Positions 1 through 7,381 of a stretch of 19,685 bases of DNA are shown here, piece by piece. The position numbers and the translations under genes are program-made. Positions within the stretch are counted from its first letter, which is position 1. Each line of letters starts with the position of its first letter. The DNA is from Candidatus Schekmanbacteria bacterium (lineage in GTDB: Bacteria > Schekmanbacteria > GWA2-38-11 > J061): the NCBI GenBank assembly GCA_003695725.1, contig RFHX01000034.1, forward strand, positions 1 through 19,685, in the 5' to 3' direction. Below the pieces are notes generated by a model. The model ran no database searches and was not told where the DNA came from. It saw nothing but the letters and a program-made list of their open reading frames with translations.

Positions 1-1
1 T

Positions 2-1204
2 TATATAGGTGGTAGTTTTAATGTTGCATTGAAGGAAGATGGAACAGTTTGGGCGTGGGGCGCAAATGGTGATGGACAGCTTGGAGACGGGACTACGATA
101 GATAAGTATTATGCTGTTCAGGTATTGGATGAATTAATGAATCCTTTTACAGGAGTGTCAGCGATTTCAGCCGGCTCATATCATACGGTTGCTTTAAAGA
201 GGGATGGCACGATATGGGCATGGGGTGATGGGTGGAGAGGAGGTCTTGGAAATAGGAAATCAAAGGACAAGTTAAATCCCGTTCCTGCATCTGTAGTATC
301 GAAGATTCCGGGGTTGAAGATATCATCGATTATTGCAGGAGGTGCTGCAACATATGTTTTAAGTAAAAATGGCAGTATATGGGGTTGGGGAAAAAATAAT
401 CGTGGTCAAATGGGCAATGGAACTAATGATAAATATGCATCAAAAGATCCTGTGCAAATGAGCTCAAAATTAGGAGAACCGATTAGAGGTATTATTTCTT
501 TTGATGCATCGTGGGCGAATACAGGTTTTTTAAAAGCTAATGGCACAGTGTGGATGTGCGGATCCAATGAAACTGGGCAGCTTGGCACAGGAGAATTATA
601 TGACGACATTTATGAGGCTTGGCATCCTGTTCAGGTTAGAGATTCAAATAATCTACCCTTTGTATGGTCTGCTATACCAAAAATCGAATCATTGAGCAAA
701 AATACAGGTGCTTACAAAGATAAAATTATTATAAAAGGAATAGGTTTTGAGAATGAAAGAGGCAGAGTGTTGATAGTTGATAATAATGGTATAGCAACCG
801 CTTCGGAAGAGATTCTTTTATGGCGCAACGATAAAATAAAGTTTCGCCTGCCTTGGGGTGTTACTGCCGGAGATGTTAAGATTATTGTAGAAAATTCAAG
901 TGGCAACCAGTCGGAGGGTGAAAGTTTTACTTATATGGATTTGAAGCCGGTGATAAAAAAAGTATCCCGTCAATGCATTAAGAACGGGAGTAAGATAACA
1001 ATAATAGGTAAAAATTTTGGGAGAACAGGAGGAGGATATTATCTTAGAGAAAGAGGATTTCTATATAATGTGTTATTCTGGAGTGAGAGAAAAATTAAAA
1101 TAAAAGTTACAAAAGTTTATGAAAATGAAAAAAATATCTGGAATCTACAAATAAGGACTCGCTATGGGGATAGCAAAAAAATATCTTTTGAAAGATGCCA
1201 GTGA
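2..1204 (+). CDS. RCC1-repeat protein with C-terminal IPT/TIG domains (5' partial)
   Basis: The frame is open to the window's left edge (the first residues read YIGGSFNVALKEDGTVWAWG), so the gene starts upstream and the in-frame TTG at 29 is not a real start. The first ~205 visible residues hold about four RCC1-type blades, recognised by recurring VALK-DGT-WAWG and G-G-LG-G elements; one degenerate copy reads LKANGTVWMCG. Two immunoglobulin-like IPT/TIG domains follow (about residues 216-305 and 306-390 counted from position 29), with the typical IIIKGIGF and ITIIGKNFG strands. RCC1 repeats form beta-propellers and IPT domains are common in secreted or surface proteins of environmental bacteria, so an extracellular binding role is likely, but no enzymatic residues are visible and the export signal would lie outside the window. 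The gene converges on the phosphoesterase gene 14 bp away with no hairpin between them. Confidence 0.85.
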   Translation, partial: YIGGSFNVALKEDGTVWAWGANGDGQLGDGTTIDKYYAVQVLDELMNPFTGVSAISAGSYHTVALKRDGTIWAWGDGWRGGLGNRKSKDKLNPVPASVVSKIPGLKISSIIAGGAATYVLSKNGSIWGWGKNNRGQMGNGTNDKYASKDPVQMSSKLGEPIRGIISFDASWANTGFLKANGTVWMCGSNETGQLGTGELYDDIYEAWHPVQVRDSNNLPFVWSAIPKIESLSKNTGAYKDKIIIKGIGFENERGRVLIVDNNGIATASEEILLWRNDKIKFRLPWGVTAGDVKIIVENSSGNQSEGESFTYMDLKPVIKKVSRQCIKNGSKITIIGKNFGRTGGGYYLRERGFLYNVLFWSERKIKIKVTKVYENEKNIWNLQIRTRYGDSKKISFERCQ

Positions 1205-1218
1205 GAGTAATCTTGATT

Positions 1219-1695
1219 TTAATTTTGCTTTTTGAAGAACAGCCAATTCTTCTTACTTTCTCCACTCTTGCCGAATTTATCCTTCTTCAATCTGATAAGA
1301 CACCACACACCTGAAAGTTTTTCCCCGCTGATTTCGGCGATTATCTTGTCTTCGCTCATCTCAAGTGGAGTCCAGAATCCCGAATCCCATATCTTTACTG
1401 TCCCTGCGCCATATTCGCCTTTGGGGATTTCGCCTTCAAAGGTTTCATAGCCTAAAGGATGGTCTTCAGTCTGCACGGCGAGGCGTTTTGCTTTGCCCTC
1501 CTTTTCCGGTTTTTTGGGAATTGCCCACGAAAGAAGGACTCCGTCATATTCAAGGCGAAGGTCGTAATGGAGATGCGAGGCGTGATGCTCCTGAATGGCA
1601 TATTTTAGCTTTCCACTTGAAGCTTTCACTTCCTCACCTATCGGTTCTGAGGTTTTCTTGAAGTTTCTTTTCTTTTTATATTCGTCGAGAGTCAT
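1219..1695 (-). CDS. Stand-alone LigD-type DNA 3'-phosphoesterase (PE) domain protein
   Basis: This 158-residue protein consists of only the PE domain that is usually the N-terminal module of bacterial ligase D. The family removes 3'-phosphates and 3'-terminal ribonucleosides from DNA ends so that they can be extended or ligated. Visible signatures are QEHHASHLHYDLRLE at 35-49, which supplies the metal/active-site residues H37, H43, D45 and R47; EDHPLGYETFEGEIPKGEYG at 77-96, with H79 and Y83; and the terminal KNWLFFKK strand. All residues I would expect for catalysis are present. No ligase or polymerase domain follows, since the stop comes directly after KKQN. The start lies 15 nt after the stop of endonuclease III and has only a weak ribosome site, so co-transcription and perhaps coupled translation with nth is likely. 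A role in end-cleaning after base excision is inference from that neighbour. Confidence 0.9.
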   Translation of the reverse strand: MTLDEYKKKRNFKKTSEPIGEEVKASSGKLKYAIQEHHASHLHYDLRLEYDGVLLSWAIPKKPEKEGKAKRLAVQTEDHPLGYETFEGEIPKGEYGAGTVKIWDSGFWTPLEMSEDKIIAEISGEKLSGVWCLIRLKKDKFGKSGESKKNWLFFKKQN

Positions 1696-1710
1696 TGCAG
1701 CTAAAAACCA

Positions 1711-2355
1711 TTAACATTTTCCAGCCGAAGGACATACTGTTGATAGTGTGCAGTTTTCACATTTGGGATTCCTTGCAAAACAGATTTGTCGTCCGTGTTC
1801 GATTAGCTGATGATTTAAATCTCCCCATTTCTCTTTTGGTATTATATTCATCAGGTCTTTTTCAATCTTGTCGGGATTTGTTTCCTTTGTCAGTCCTAAA
1901 CGCTGTGAAAGCCGTTTTACATGGGTATCTACCGCAATTCCCACAGTTATTCCATAACCGGAATTAAGAACGATATTTGCTGTTTTTCGCGCAACTCCGG
2001 GAAGAGTAAGAAGTTCATCCATTGTTTTTGGGACTTTACCGTTAAATTTTTCAATAATCATCTTTGATGCGGCAATGATGTTTTTCGCCTTGTTTCTGAA
2101 AAATCCTGTTGTGCGAATATCTTCCTCGAACTCTTTTTGGTTTGCTTCGGCAATATCTTTTATAGTGGGATATTTTTTGAATAAATCTTTTGTTACCATA
2201 TTGACTCGCTTGTCAGTGCATTGCGCAGAAAGAATTGTTGCTACAAGAAGCTGATAAGGGTTTTTGTGGTTAAGAGCGCATTTTGCCTGAGGATATGTTT
2301 TATCAAGAATCTCGATGATCTTTTCAACCCTTTTTTTCTCTTTATTGTCTGCCAT
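1711..2355 (-). CDS. nth: Endonuclease III, DNA glycosylase/AP lyase
   Basis: The protein is 214 residues, the usual length for endonuclease III, which excises oxidised pyrimidines and cleaves the resulting abasic site by beta-elimination. The helix-hairpin-helix reads LLTLPGVARKTANIVLNSGYG (about 115-135), carrying catalytic Lys124. Asp143, in AVDTHVKRLS, is the second catalytic residue. The 4Fe-4S loop is intact, with C192-x6-C199-x2-C202-x5-C208 near the C-terminus. The ATG at 2355 has an AAGGAG ribosome site a few bases upstream. It is the first gene of a probable two-gene unit with the downstream 3'-phosphoesterase. Beta-elimination leaves a blocked 3' end, so the phosphoesterase may act on products of this pathway (inference). 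The upstream 184 bp separate it from the VOC gene and contain that operon's terminator and a likely nth promoter. Confidence 0.97.
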   Translation of the reverse strand: MADNKEKKRVEKIIEILDKTYPQAKCALNHKNPYQLLVATILSAQCTDKRVNMVTKDLFKKYPTIKDIAEANQKEFEEDIRTTGFFRNKAKNIIAASKMIIEKFNGKVPKTMDELLTLPGVARKTANIVLNSGYGITVGIAVDTHVKRLSQRLGLTKETNPDKIEKDLMNIIPKEKWGDLNHQLIEHGRQICFARNPKCENCTLSTVCPSAGKC

Positions 2356-2381
2356 TCAAAATTCTCCTTTTTTGCTAACTG

Positions 2382-2409
2382 ATTTTAAAAAAGATAAATC
2401 CCTTTGCAA
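2382..2409 (-). promoter_or_regulatory. Putative nth promoter with overlapping palindrome
   Basis: On the minus strand a TTGCAA -35 (2404-2409) is followed after 16 nt by a TAAAAT -10 (2382-2387), about 27 bp before the nth start codon. A 15 bp inverted repeat, TCCCTTTGCAAGGGA at 2399-2413, covers the -35 and could be an operator. This was found by eye only. Confidence 0.35.
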
Positions 2410-2492
2410 GGGAATAATTTATTGTTTAATCAGATATAGAAATAGTAATGAAATTATAAGCGCATTAAATGAAGATATAAGGTTGTAAAAAT

Positions 2493-2519
2493 AAAAAAGG
2501 CAGGCGTTACGGCCTGCCT
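2493..2519 (-). terminator. Rho-independent terminator of the thiolase/mutase operon
   Basis: An 8 bp perfect stem (AGGCAGGC at 2498-2505 with GCCTGCCT at 2512-2519) closes a 6-nt loop. On the minus strand it is followed by a run of T, matching the A run at 2493-2498. It lies 21 bp after the stop of the VOC gene and ends the four-gene minus-strand operon. T residues also occur on the plus strand at 2525-2530, so it might work in both directions, though no plus-strand gene needs it. Confidence 0.8.
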
Positions 2520-2539
2520 CAATGATTTTTTGCTGATTT

Positions 2540-3007
2540 TTAACGCAATCCAATTTCAACCATTATACCGAAGCAGTCCTTTGGATGTATGAAAACATAA
2601 GGTGTGTGAATTTCTTGATCACCAATTTTGGTTTTCCAATCCAACCGCTCTTTCCCTACAATTCTTATTCCCTTTGATTCAAGAAATTCAATGGCTTCAT
2701 TTACATCTTCTACCTGAAAGCACAATGTGGCTATTCCTTCACCCCTTTTTTCTAATAATTTCGCAATATTCCCGTTTTCATCGGTAGGTGCCATCAATTC
2801 AATCTGAAAATCCTTTCCAATAGTCACATAACAGGACTTTAATCCTTCTGGTGGTATTTCATCGTAAACCAATTGGTAGTTTTCTGTTTCATCTTTCCTG
2901 TATGTGATACCTTTTCTTGCGCCTAAAACATTTGTAAAGAAGTCAACTGCCTTGTCGAGGTCCCTTACAATTACACCAATTCGATGAACATCTTTAACCT
3001 TTAACAT
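2540..3007 (-). CDS. Methylmalonyl-CoA-epimerase-like VOC-superfamily protein
   Basis: The 155-residue protein has two glyoxalase/VOC half-modules and resembles methylmalonyl-CoA epimerase from end to end, notably DVHRIGVIVRDLDKA at 6-20 and FIHPKDCFGIMVEI at 139-152. Epimerases interconvert 2R and 2S acyl-CoA by proton abstraction next to a metal held by four residues. Three can be placed: H8, E70 (QIEL) and E151 (VEIG). The fourth should be the His of the GxHH strand that starts the second module, but here that strand reads GEGIATLCFQV, with Ala93-Thr94 in place of His-His. The family assignment is solid, but substrate and metal use are uncertain. A strong AGGAGGG precedes the ATG. It is the last gene of the operon, 27 nt after the CoA-transferase and just before the terminator, in keeping with a partner of the mutase encoded upstream. 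Confidence 0.8.
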   Translation of the reverse strand: MLKVKDVHRIGVIVRDLDKAVDFFTNVLGARKGITYRKDETENYQLVYDEIPPEGLKSCYVTIGKDFQIELMAPTDENGNIAKLLEKRGEGIATLCFQVEDVNEAIEFLESKGIRIVGKERLDWKTKIGDQEIHTPYVFIHPKDCFGIMVEIGLR

Positions 3008-3034
3008 AGAAACCCTCCTAAAAATAATTTGACA

Positions 3035-4258
3035 TTAAATAACTTTTTCTTCTCTCAATTTTGCTATTTCATCACTACTCAAATTAAGTACATTTGTAAG
3101 AACTTCATCTGTATGCTGTCCAAGCAATGGCGCCGGACCTGCCTGAACCTTCTCAACACCAGACATCTTGAGAGGCAGGTCAACTACCTTTACCTTCCCT
3201 ATGGGTGGTTGTTCAATTTCAGGAAACATCTTTCTTGCATTGGCGTGAGGACATTCGAAAATGTCTTTTGCATCCTGAACAATTCCCACCGGAACTCTGC
3301 CTGCCAGAAGCAGTTCTTCAGCTTCCTTTTTCGTTTTATCTTTTAGCCATTCATCGAGTATGGGCTGAAGCTGATCTTTGTTTTGTGCTCTTTTCGGACC
3401 TGAATTGAACCTTTCATCATTTGCCAATTCAGGTCTTCCAATTGTTTCACAAAGTCGTGCCCAGATCGACTCGATGGGAATAATCATTGCAATATAGCCA
3501 TCCTTGACTTTGAAAGGACCAATAGGATAGACAAGAGATTCCTGCCCCCGTCCAATAACTTTGCCTGTCAGTGAATAAACTGTCAAAGCCCTTTCATTTA
3601 AAGAGATAATATTGTCATACATAGAACTGTCTATAAATTGACCTTCCCCAGTTTTTTCTCTTGTAATAATGGCAAGAAGAATTCCATAAGCAGCCATTAC
3701 GCCAGAATATAAATCTCCTAAGGCAATACCGAGCCAGTTTGGCGGACCATCGGCTTCTCCAACATTGTGCATAAGACCTCCCATTGCCTGCACAACCATA
3801 TCAAAGGCAGTGCGTTTTTGATAAGGTCCCTCATAGCCTTCCATCTGTCCGAAACCGCTTATGGCGGCATATATAAGGCGAGGGTTTATTTCTTTCAGTA
3901 CCTTATAGCCGATGCCGTTTTTGTCCATAAAGCCGGGTCTAAAATTTTCTACTACGACATCACTTTTCTTTACGAGCTCTTTAAAGATTTCTTTTCCCTT
4001 GTCACTGTTTATGTCAAGGGTGATGCCTTTCTTGTTTCTATTGAAGCGTAGAAAATAACCGCTGAATTTATCACCTTTGTCATTCTTTATAATTGGTCCC
4101 ATTTCTCGTGCTGAATCTCCTCTGCCGGGAGCTTCTATCTTTATTACCTCTGCGCCTTGCGCCGCAAGCATCATTGTGCAGTATGGTCCAGCAACTTGAT
4201 TTTCAACTCCAAGCACACGAATCCCTTCAAGGGGTTTAACTTTTCCATTCCCACTCAT
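3035..4258 (-). CDS. Family III (CaiB/BaiF-type) acyl-CoA transferase
   Basis: The 407 residues are the normal length for formyl-CoA transferase/CaiB family enzymes, which move CoA from a donor thioester such as succinyl-CoA to a free carboxylic acid through an aspartyl intermediate. The N-terminus PLEGIRVLGVENQVAGPYCT, the segment GAEVIKIEAPGRGDSAR, VVVENFRPGFMDKNGIGY and the GQFIDSSMYD stretch are all hallmark regions. The catalytic aspartate is Asp182 in GIALGDLYSG. Only one subunit gene is present, so a homodimer is likely, unlike the two-gene BbsEF benzylsuccinate CoA-transferase. GGGAGG lies upstream of the ATG, and the gap to the mutase stop is 29 nt. In this operon it probably activates the acid that the mutase or its product pathway uses. 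The actual acid cannot be read from the sequence. Confidence 0.9.
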   Translation of the reverse strand: MSGNGKVKPLEGIRVLGVENQVAGPYCTMMLAAQGAEVIKIEAPGRGDSAREMGPIIKNDKGDKFSGYFLRFNRNKKGITLDINSDKGKEIFKELVKKSDVVVENFRPGFMDKNGIGYKVLKEINPRLIYAAISGFGQMEGYEGPYQKRTAFDMVVQAMGGLMHNVGEADGPPNWLGIALGDLYSGVMAAYGILLAIITREKTGEGQFIDSSMYDNIISLNERALTVYSLTGKVIGRGQESLVYPIGPFKVKDGYIAMIIPIESIWARLCETIGRPELANDERFNSGPKRAQNKDQLQPILDEWLKDKTKKEAEELLLAGRVPVGIVQDAKDIFECPHANARKMFPEIEQPPIGKVKVVDLPLKMSGVEKVQAGPAPLLGQHTDEVLTNVLNLSSDEIAKLREEKVI

Positions 4259-4287
4259 ACTATTATCCTCCCGTCATTATAATATTT

Positions 4288-5979
4288 TTACAGATAAATC
4301 TTACTTTCATATTTCCCATAAACATCCCTTAAAACATCACAAATTTCTCCAATAGTCACATAATTTTTTACCGCTTCAATCATAAAAGGCATTATATTAT
4401 CCTTTGAGACAGCAACATCTCTTAGACGGTTGAGAATCTGTTTCACATTATCATTGTTTCTCTCTTTCCTTACCTGATTTAGACGCTCGATTTGGCGTCT
4501 TTCGACTTCAGGGTCAACCTTTAGAATTTCTCTTTTTACTTCTTTTGTATCTTTATATTTATTAACACCGACAACAACCTTTTCCCCTGTTTCAATCTTC
4601 TTCTGCGTTTTGTAAGCCTCTTTTGCAATTTCTTCCTGAATATATCCCTTTTCGATTGCAGCTATCGAACCGCCCATTTCATCTATCTTTTTTATGTATT
4701 CATTGGCTTCCTTTTCCAATCTATTGCAAAGGGATTCAACATAATAGGACCCGCCGATGGGGTCTACAGTCTTTGCGATTCCAGATTCTTCAGCTATTAT
4801 TTGTTGGGTGCGAAGGGCGATAGTTACAGATTCTTCAGAGGGAAGAGCAAGTGATTCATCATAAGAGGAAAGAAAAATAATATTGCCACCACCAAGAATC
4901 ATAGCTAAAGCTTCGAGTGAGACGCGGATTATATTGTTAAGCGGCTGTTGAGCCGTCATTGTTGAACCGGCGCTGTAACCAAAAAATCTGATTTGCATCG
5001 AGCGTGGATCTTTTGCGCCAAATCTTTCCTTCATCATTCGTGCCCACATCCTTCGGCAGGTTCTAAACTTTGCAATTTCTTCGAAAAATTCACTATCACC
5101 TGAAAGGAATATCAACAAACCATGTGCAAAATCATCAACATTGAGCCCTCTTTCCTTTGCCGCATTTAGATAACTGATTGCATTAGATAGTGTAAAAGCG
5201 ATTTCCTGCACGGCATTGGCGCCTGCTTCTCTGATATGGTAACCGCAAATTCTTTGCGGAGATGATTTAGGCATATTTTTCGAGCAGTATTCATAGATAT
5301 CTGTAACAAGTTTCAATGATGGTTTTACAGGGAATATGTATGCACCCCGCGCTATATATTCCTTTAAAATGTCATTTTGCATAAAGACTTCAAGGTCAGT
5401 AGTGGGAATCCCTTGTTTTTCAGCTATTGCAATGAACATTGCAAGAATGATAGGAGCAGTTGCATTGATCGTCATCGATTGCCTGATTTCCCCTATTGAA
5501 ATTCCATCGAAGAGGATTTCAAAGTCTCTCAAACTGTCAACTGCTACCCCAACCTTACCAACCTCTCCTCTTGCCATAGGATGATCGGAATCGTAGCCGA
5601 GCTGTGTCGGAAGGTCGAAAGCAACACTATTGCCTTTTTGTCCTTTGGAAATTAAATATTTGTATCGCTTGTTTGTATCTTCCGCTGTTCCGAATCCCGA
5701 GTATTGCGCCATAGTCCACAGTTGTGTGCGAAACATTCCGGGTGCAATCCCTCTTGTATATGGATATTCACCGGGGAAGCCCAAATCCTTCAGATAATCA
5801 AATCCTTCTTTTTCAGCTTCCACAGGTGTATAGAGTGGTTCTACTGGCAATCCTGAGTTTGTTTTTTCTGTTCCTTCTCTTTCAGGAAATTGTTTTATAT
5901 GCTCGGCAAAAACCTTTTCCTCCCATTCTTTCTTTCTTTTCTTGATTTCTTCCAATTTGTTTTTATCCATTTTTGCCAT
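4288..5979 (-). CDS. B12-dependent acyl-CoA mutase large subunit with remodelled substrate channel
   Basis: The 563 residues match the substrate-binding TIM-barrel subunit of the methylmalonyl/isobutyryl/2-hydroxyisobutyryl-CoA mutase family. The C-terminal B12-binding domain is absent, so a separate small subunit is required. The family frame is clear: EYPYTRG (71-77), SVAFDLPTQLGYDSDHP (118-134), QNDILKEYIARGAYIFP (201-217), GYHIREAGA (246-254), DPIGGSYYVE (406-415). Residues equivalent to P. shermanii Tyr89, Arg207 and His244 are kept as Y93, R211 and H248, the methylmalonyl-CoA pattern. Many other channel residues are changed: Q86 for Arg82, A91 for Arg87, G287 for Arg283, L289 for Ser285, F333 for His328, Y335 for Gln330 and N366 for Gln361; the usual QSLHTNS reads NIIFLSS. 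GGAAGG touches the ATG at 5979 and lies 9 nt before a second ATG at 5970, which may be the true start. Substrate is unknown. Confidence 0.9.
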   Translation of the reverse strand: MAKMDKNKLEEIKKRKKEWEEKVFAEHIKQFPEREGTEKTNSGLPVEPLYTPVEAEKEGFDYLKDLGFPGEYPYTRGIAPGMFRTQLWTMAQYSGFGTAEDTNKRYKYLISKGQKGNSVAFDLPTQLGYDSDHPMARGEVGKVGVAVDSLRDFEILFDGISIGEIRQSMTINATAPIILAMFIAIAEKQGIPTTDLEVFMQNDILKEYIARGAYIFPVKPSLKLVTDIYEYCSKNMPKSSPQRICGYHIREAGANAVQEIAFTLSNAISYLNAAKERGLNVDDFAHGLLIFLSGDSEFFEEIAKFRTCRRMWARMMKERFGAKDPRSMQIRFFGYSAGSTMTAQQPLNNIIRVSLEALAMILGGGNIIFLSSYDESLALPSEESVTIALRTQQIIAEESGIAKTVDPIGGSYYVESLCNRLEKEANEYIKKIDEMGGSIAAIEKGYIQEEIAKEAYKTQKKIETGEKVVVGVNKYKDTKEVKREILKVDPEVERRQIERLNQVRKERNNDNVKQILNRLRDVAVSKDNIMPFMIEAVKNYVTIGEICDVLRDVYGKYESKIYL

Positions 5980-5985
5980 CCTTCC
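5980..5985 (-). promoter_or_regulatory. Ribosome-binding site that favours the mutase start at 5970
   Basis: GGAAGG on the minus strand directly abuts the ATG ending at 5979, which leaves no spacer. The next in-frame ATG, ending at 5970, is 9 nt away and has workable spacing. The likely protein therefore begins MDKNKLEEIKKRKKEW, three residues shorter than the annotated frame. Confidence 0.5.
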
Positions 5986-6009
5986 AATTTTTGAGAAAAG
6001 GTTTCATTG

Positions 6010-7197
6010 TCAAACTTTGATAATACAAGCTTCACCCTGTCCGATGCCGCCGCAGATTGTTGCAAGGCCATATCCTCCGCCGCGCCTGTTGAGCTCAAAT
6101 GCCAGAGTAATAACAAGTCTTATACCTGTGGCGCCTGTTGGATGGCCTATAGCTATTGCTCCACCATTGACATTTGTTTTTTCTCTAATCTTTTCAACTT
6201 TTGCTGGGTCGCCGTCCCCAAGTATTTTTGTTGAGATTAGAGGCATAGCGGCAAATGCCTCGTTTATTTCTATTAGGTCGATATCATCGATGGTCAACCC
6301 TGCTTTTTGAAGTGCCTTTTGCGCGGTGTAGCCGGGAATTGAGCCGATTTTCTGTGGATGTCCTGCTCCTCTGACATGTGAAATGATTGTTGCAAGGGGC
6401 TTAATTCCCAACTCCTTTGCCTTTGATTCGCTCATCAACACTGCGGCGCTTCCACCTGTATTCAAGCCGGGAGCATTTCCCGGGGTTACAGTGGGACTAT
6501 CATAGACAGTTTTGAGTTTAGCCAATTTTTCGAGTGTTGTATCAGGGCGAGGAGGTTCATCTTTATCCATAATAATGGGATCACCTTTTTTTTGAGGAAT
6601 GGAAATTGGCATAATCTCATCTTTGAATTTTCCTTCTTCAAATGCTTTTTTCCATAACTGATGGCTGCGTAATGCCCATTTATCCTGTTCTTCTCTCGTA
6701 ATTTCAAATTCCACTGCTTCCTTTCCTGCCTGAACTGCTCGAGGAACACCTGAATAAGGGCATTTGATAACAAGCTGGTCCTGAAGGACGATATCGCCTA
6801 TTCTTTTTCCCCACCTTGCTTCATGGATAAAATAGGGGACGCCGCTCATATTCTCAGCTCCTGCCACTGCCGCTATGGATATTTCGCCAAGTTTGATATT
6901 CTGAGCTTCAAGTCCTATAGCGGCAATACTTGAACAGCAGGCGCGGTCAATTGAATAAGCAGGTACTGTGTCAGGGATGCCTGCATTGAGCATTGCTTGT
7001 CTTCCAATCGACCTATCCGATCCGGGAAGATTTACACCAAAAGCGACTTCTTCAACTTTTGATGGATCTAAATCAATCCTCTTCAATACCTCTTTTAAAA
7101 CCATTCCGCCTAACTGTGCCGGGGTAAAATCCTTCATTATTCCGCCATAGTTTCCAAAGGGAGTTCTAACACCACTTACAATTACAACATTTTCCAT
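6010..7197 (-). CDS. Thiolase-family acyl-CoA acyltransferase
   Basis: The 395-residue protein has the length and layout of biosynthetic/degradative thiolases, which cleave 3-ketoacyl-CoA with CoA or run the reverse Claisen condensation. The nucleophile is Cys87 in IDRACCSSIAA. His352 in AIGHPTGATG and Cys382 in TICGGIGQGEA complete the catalytic set, and NEAFA (312-316) is present. Small departures stand out: DR-AC-CSS replaces the usual NR-CGSG around the nucleophile, and LNTGGSA replaces the common INDGAAA. Its ATG has GGAGG 8 nt upstream. It is the first gene of the minus-strand operon, followed after 30 nt by the mutase. A TATAAT-like -10 sits on the minus strand at 7248-7253, but its -35 is poor. 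The position suggests it releases acetyl- or propionyl-CoA at the end of the route, or builds the carbon skeleton at its start. Confidence 0.93.
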   Translation of the reverse strand: MENVVIVSGVRTPFGNYGGIMKDFTPAQLGGMVLKEVLKRIDLDPSKVEEVAFGVNLPGSDRSIGRQAMLNAGIPDTVPAYSIDRACCSSIAAIGLEAQNIKLGEISIAAVAGAENMSGVPYFIHEARWGKRIGDIVLQDQLVIKCPYSGVPRAVQAGKEAVEFEITREEQDKWALRSHQLWKKAFEEGKFKDEIMPISIPQKKGDPIIMDKDEPPRPDTTLEKLAKLKTVYDSPTVTPGNAPGLNTGGSAAVLMSESKAKELGIKPLATIISHVRGAGHPQKIGSIPGYTAQKALQKAGLTIDDIDLIEINEAFAAMPLISTKILGDGDPAKVEKIREKTNVNGGAIAIGHPTGATGIRLVITLAFELNRRGGGYGLATICGGIGQGEACIIKV

Positions 7198-7381
7198 AGT
7201 CTATTCCTCCATAATGTATAGAAATTTGTGAAAAGAATTGTCTCAGAATTATAATGTTCTTATTAACAAAAAACGGCGGTAAAATAACACGAAGGATAAG
7301 GTTTTGTAAAGAGTCATTTGCGAATAGAAAGAGTAAAAATGTTAAACTGACTGGTGTTGAGTGATTACTCGATTTTTTTAG

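Noticed and set aside
5680-5720. Isobutyryl-CoA-mutase or hydroxyisobutyryl-CoA-mutase signature (Phe or Ile at the Tyr89 position)
   Set aside because: The residue is Tyr93 (AQYSGFG) and the Arg207 equivalent is also kept, so neither known alternative specificity is indicated by those two positions.
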